Assembly: GCF_002895925.1 (NCBI RefSeq)
Contig: NZ_NWUO01000004.1
Location: forward strand, 124,001 to 188,000
Length of the DNA: 64,000 bases
Direction of reading: 5' to 3'
Source: Mixta theicola
GTDB taxonomy: Bacteria > Pseudomonadota > Gammaproteobacteria > Enterobacterales > Enterobacteriaceae
Part shown: positions 62,785 through 64,000 of the stretch, piece by piece
Position numbering within the stretch: the first letter of the stretch is position 1
Layout of the letters: each line of letters begins with the position of its first letter
The notes under the pieces: model-generated
The model's input: only the letters and a program-made list of their open reading frames with translations
The model's database searches: none
Told to the model about the DNA's origin: nothing
Program-made: the position numbers and the translations under genes

Positions 62785-64000
62785 AGCTATGGAAAAAGGT
62801 CCTGATTGGGATTTTGATCTTGTTAGCGGTGCTGGCCGGCGGCGTGCTGCTGCTGGTAGGCACCACGCCCGGCCTGCATTTACTGCTGAACGGCGCGGCG
62901 CGTTGGGTGCCGGGATTATCTATTCAGCAGGTGGACGGCGGCTGGCGCAACCTGACGTTAAAAGGCGTGCGGTATGAAATGCCTGGCGTAACGGTTAACG
63001 CCGGCGAGTTTCATCTGGCGGTGCAGCTGGGCTGCCTGAAAAACTCCGCGTTCTGCGTTAACGATCTTGGGCTGAAGGATCTGAATGTGGTAGTCGATAG
63101 CAGCAAAATGACGCCAGCCAGCGAGCCGCCGCCGCAAGAAGAGAGCAGCAGCGGCGAGTTCAGCACGCCTTATCCCATTACGCTGCGTCATCTCAGCCTG
63201 CATAATATTAATCTCAAAATCGATAACACCGCGATTTCCCTGCTCGATTTCTCTACCGGCCTGCACTGGCAGGAGCGGGCGCTTACCTTAACCCCGACGC
63301 ATATTCAAAGCCTGCTTATCGCCCTGCCGAAGGCGGCGCAGGTAGCCAATGAACAGGTGGTGCAGCCCAAAATCCAGCAGCCGCAGGCGCAGGAGAAGCC
63401 GCTGGGGGAAACGCTGAAGGCGATGTTCGATCGGCCGCTGCTGGCGACCATGCCAGATTTCCGGCTGCCGCTGGATATTGAGGTGCAGGAGATCGTCGGC
63501 GAGCAGCTACGCATCACCGGCGATACCGAGCTGGCGATAAACCGTTTACTGCTGAAGGCGAAAACGCAGGATCGTCTGCTGCAGCTGCAAACGCTGGATA
63601 TTGATTCGCCGCAGGGGCAGCTTAAAGCCAGTGGACAGGCGCGGCTTGCCGATAACTGGCCGGTAGACCTCAACCTGAACGGCGCGTTAAACGTCGAGCC
63701 GCTGAAAGGTGAGAAGATCAAAATGACGCTCGGCGGCGCCATGCGTCAGCAGCTTCAGCTGGGGCTCAATCTCTCCGGCCCGCTAAATGCGCAACTGACA
63801 GGGCAAACCGAGCTGGCAACCGTCGGCCTGCCGCTGCAGCTAAAGCTGACCAGTCCGCAGCTGCGCTGGCCGCTCAGCGGCGCAACGCAGTATCAGGCGG
63901 ATAACCTGGATTTCAGCTTCAGCGGTAAGGCGACCGACTACGTGATGTCGCTGCGCACCGCCCTGAAGGGCGAAGCCATTCCGCCAGCCGATCTGGCGCT
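62781..64000 (+). CDS. tamB: Translocation and assembly module inner-membrane component TamB (3' end outside window)
   Basis: TamB spans the periplasm as a long beta-taco that is thought to carry phospholipids to the outer membrane and aids assembly of some proteins. The visible ~406 residues begin [20 protein letters not shown], a signal anchor, followed by [20 protein letters not shown] and repeated amphipathic beta segments ([40 protein letters not shown]). The frame is open to the window edge. It overlaps the tamA stop by ATGA. Confidence 0.95.
   Translation, partial: MKLWKKVLIGILILLAVLAGGVLLLVGTTPGLHLLLNGAARWVPGLSIQQVDGGWRNLTLKGVRYEMPGVTVNAGEFHLAVQLGCLKNSAFCVNDLGLKDLNVVVDSSKMTPASEPPPQEESSSGEFSTPYPITLRHLSLHNINLKIDNTAISLLDFSTGLHWQERALTLTPTHIQSLLIALPKAAQVANEQVVQPKIQQPQAQEKPLGETLKAMFDRPLLATMPDFRLPLDIEVQEIVGEQLRITGDTELAINRLLLKAKTQDRLLQLQTLDIDSPQGQLKASGQARLADNWPVDLNLNGALNVEPLKGEKIKMTLGGAMRQQLQLGLNLSGPLNAQLTGQTELATVGLPLQLKLTSPQLRWPLSGATQYQADNLDFSFSGKATDYVMSLRTALKGEAIPPADLA

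Overview
The window is chromosomal DNA from a gamma-proteobacterium of the order Enterobacterales, most likely in or near the family Erwiniaceae (Pantoea/Erwinia/Mixta type). This rests on protein similarity recalled from memory and on gene order, which follows the 94-96 minute region of the Escherichia coli map: frdDCBA, epmA, mscM, psd, rsgA, orn, tRNA-Gly cluster, queG, nnr, tsaE, amiB, mutL, miaA, hfq, hflXKC, yjeT, purA, nsrR, rnr, rlmB, aidB, bsmA, yjfP, rpsF-priB-rpsR-rplI, ytfB, fklB, cpdB, cysQ, ytfJ, ytfK, ytfL, tamA, tamB. Several E. coli neighbours are absent here (for example ampC beside frdD, the ula genes, cycA and msrA).

Region by region. 1-793: the C-terminal part of a flagellin-family protein, cut by the window edge, converging on the fumarate reductase operon. 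795-11418: frd operon, EF-P modification (epmA), mechanosensitive channel, phosphatidylserine decarboxylase, ribosome GTPase and oligoribonuclease. 11485-12314: a stable-RNA-type promoter and four near-identical tRNA-Gly(GCC) genes in tandem, with repeated spacers. 12500-28100: an accessory block of about 16 kb holding a winged-helix regulator, a GH18 chitinase interrupted by a frameshift, a complete-looking type II secretion operon (gspCDEFGHIJKLMO), a pilotin lipoprotein (gspS) and a repetitive Ser/Thr/Pro-rich protein with no recognised function. 28300-28560: a cluster of DnaA boxes that looks like the datA locus. In E. coli datA sits between glyVXY and queG, so the secretion block appears to have been inserted between the tRNA genes and datA.

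28596-46246 is the conserved core: tRNA modification (queG, tsaE, miaA), metabolite repair (nnr), cell separation (amiB), mismatch repair (mutL), RNA chaperone (hfq), HflX/HflKC, adenylosuccinate synthase, the NO sensor NsrR, RNase R and RlmB. 46392-51259 carries aidB, bsmA, a methyl-accepting chemotaxis protein and an esterase. 51469-52910 is the ribosomal protein operon. 54594-54884 encodes a small Gly-rich peptide with a 15-residue double-glycine leader, a likely orphan class II microcin precursor, between fklB and cpdB. The window ends with tamA and the start of tamB (outer-membrane assembly/phospholipid transport).

The items most worth following up are the orphan microcin-like gene, the displaced datA-like DnaA-box cluster, the frameshifted chitinase next to the secretion operon, the unknown repeat protein at the end of that operon, and the shortened cysteine loop in NsrR. 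All family assignments are from reading the translations; no database search was run.
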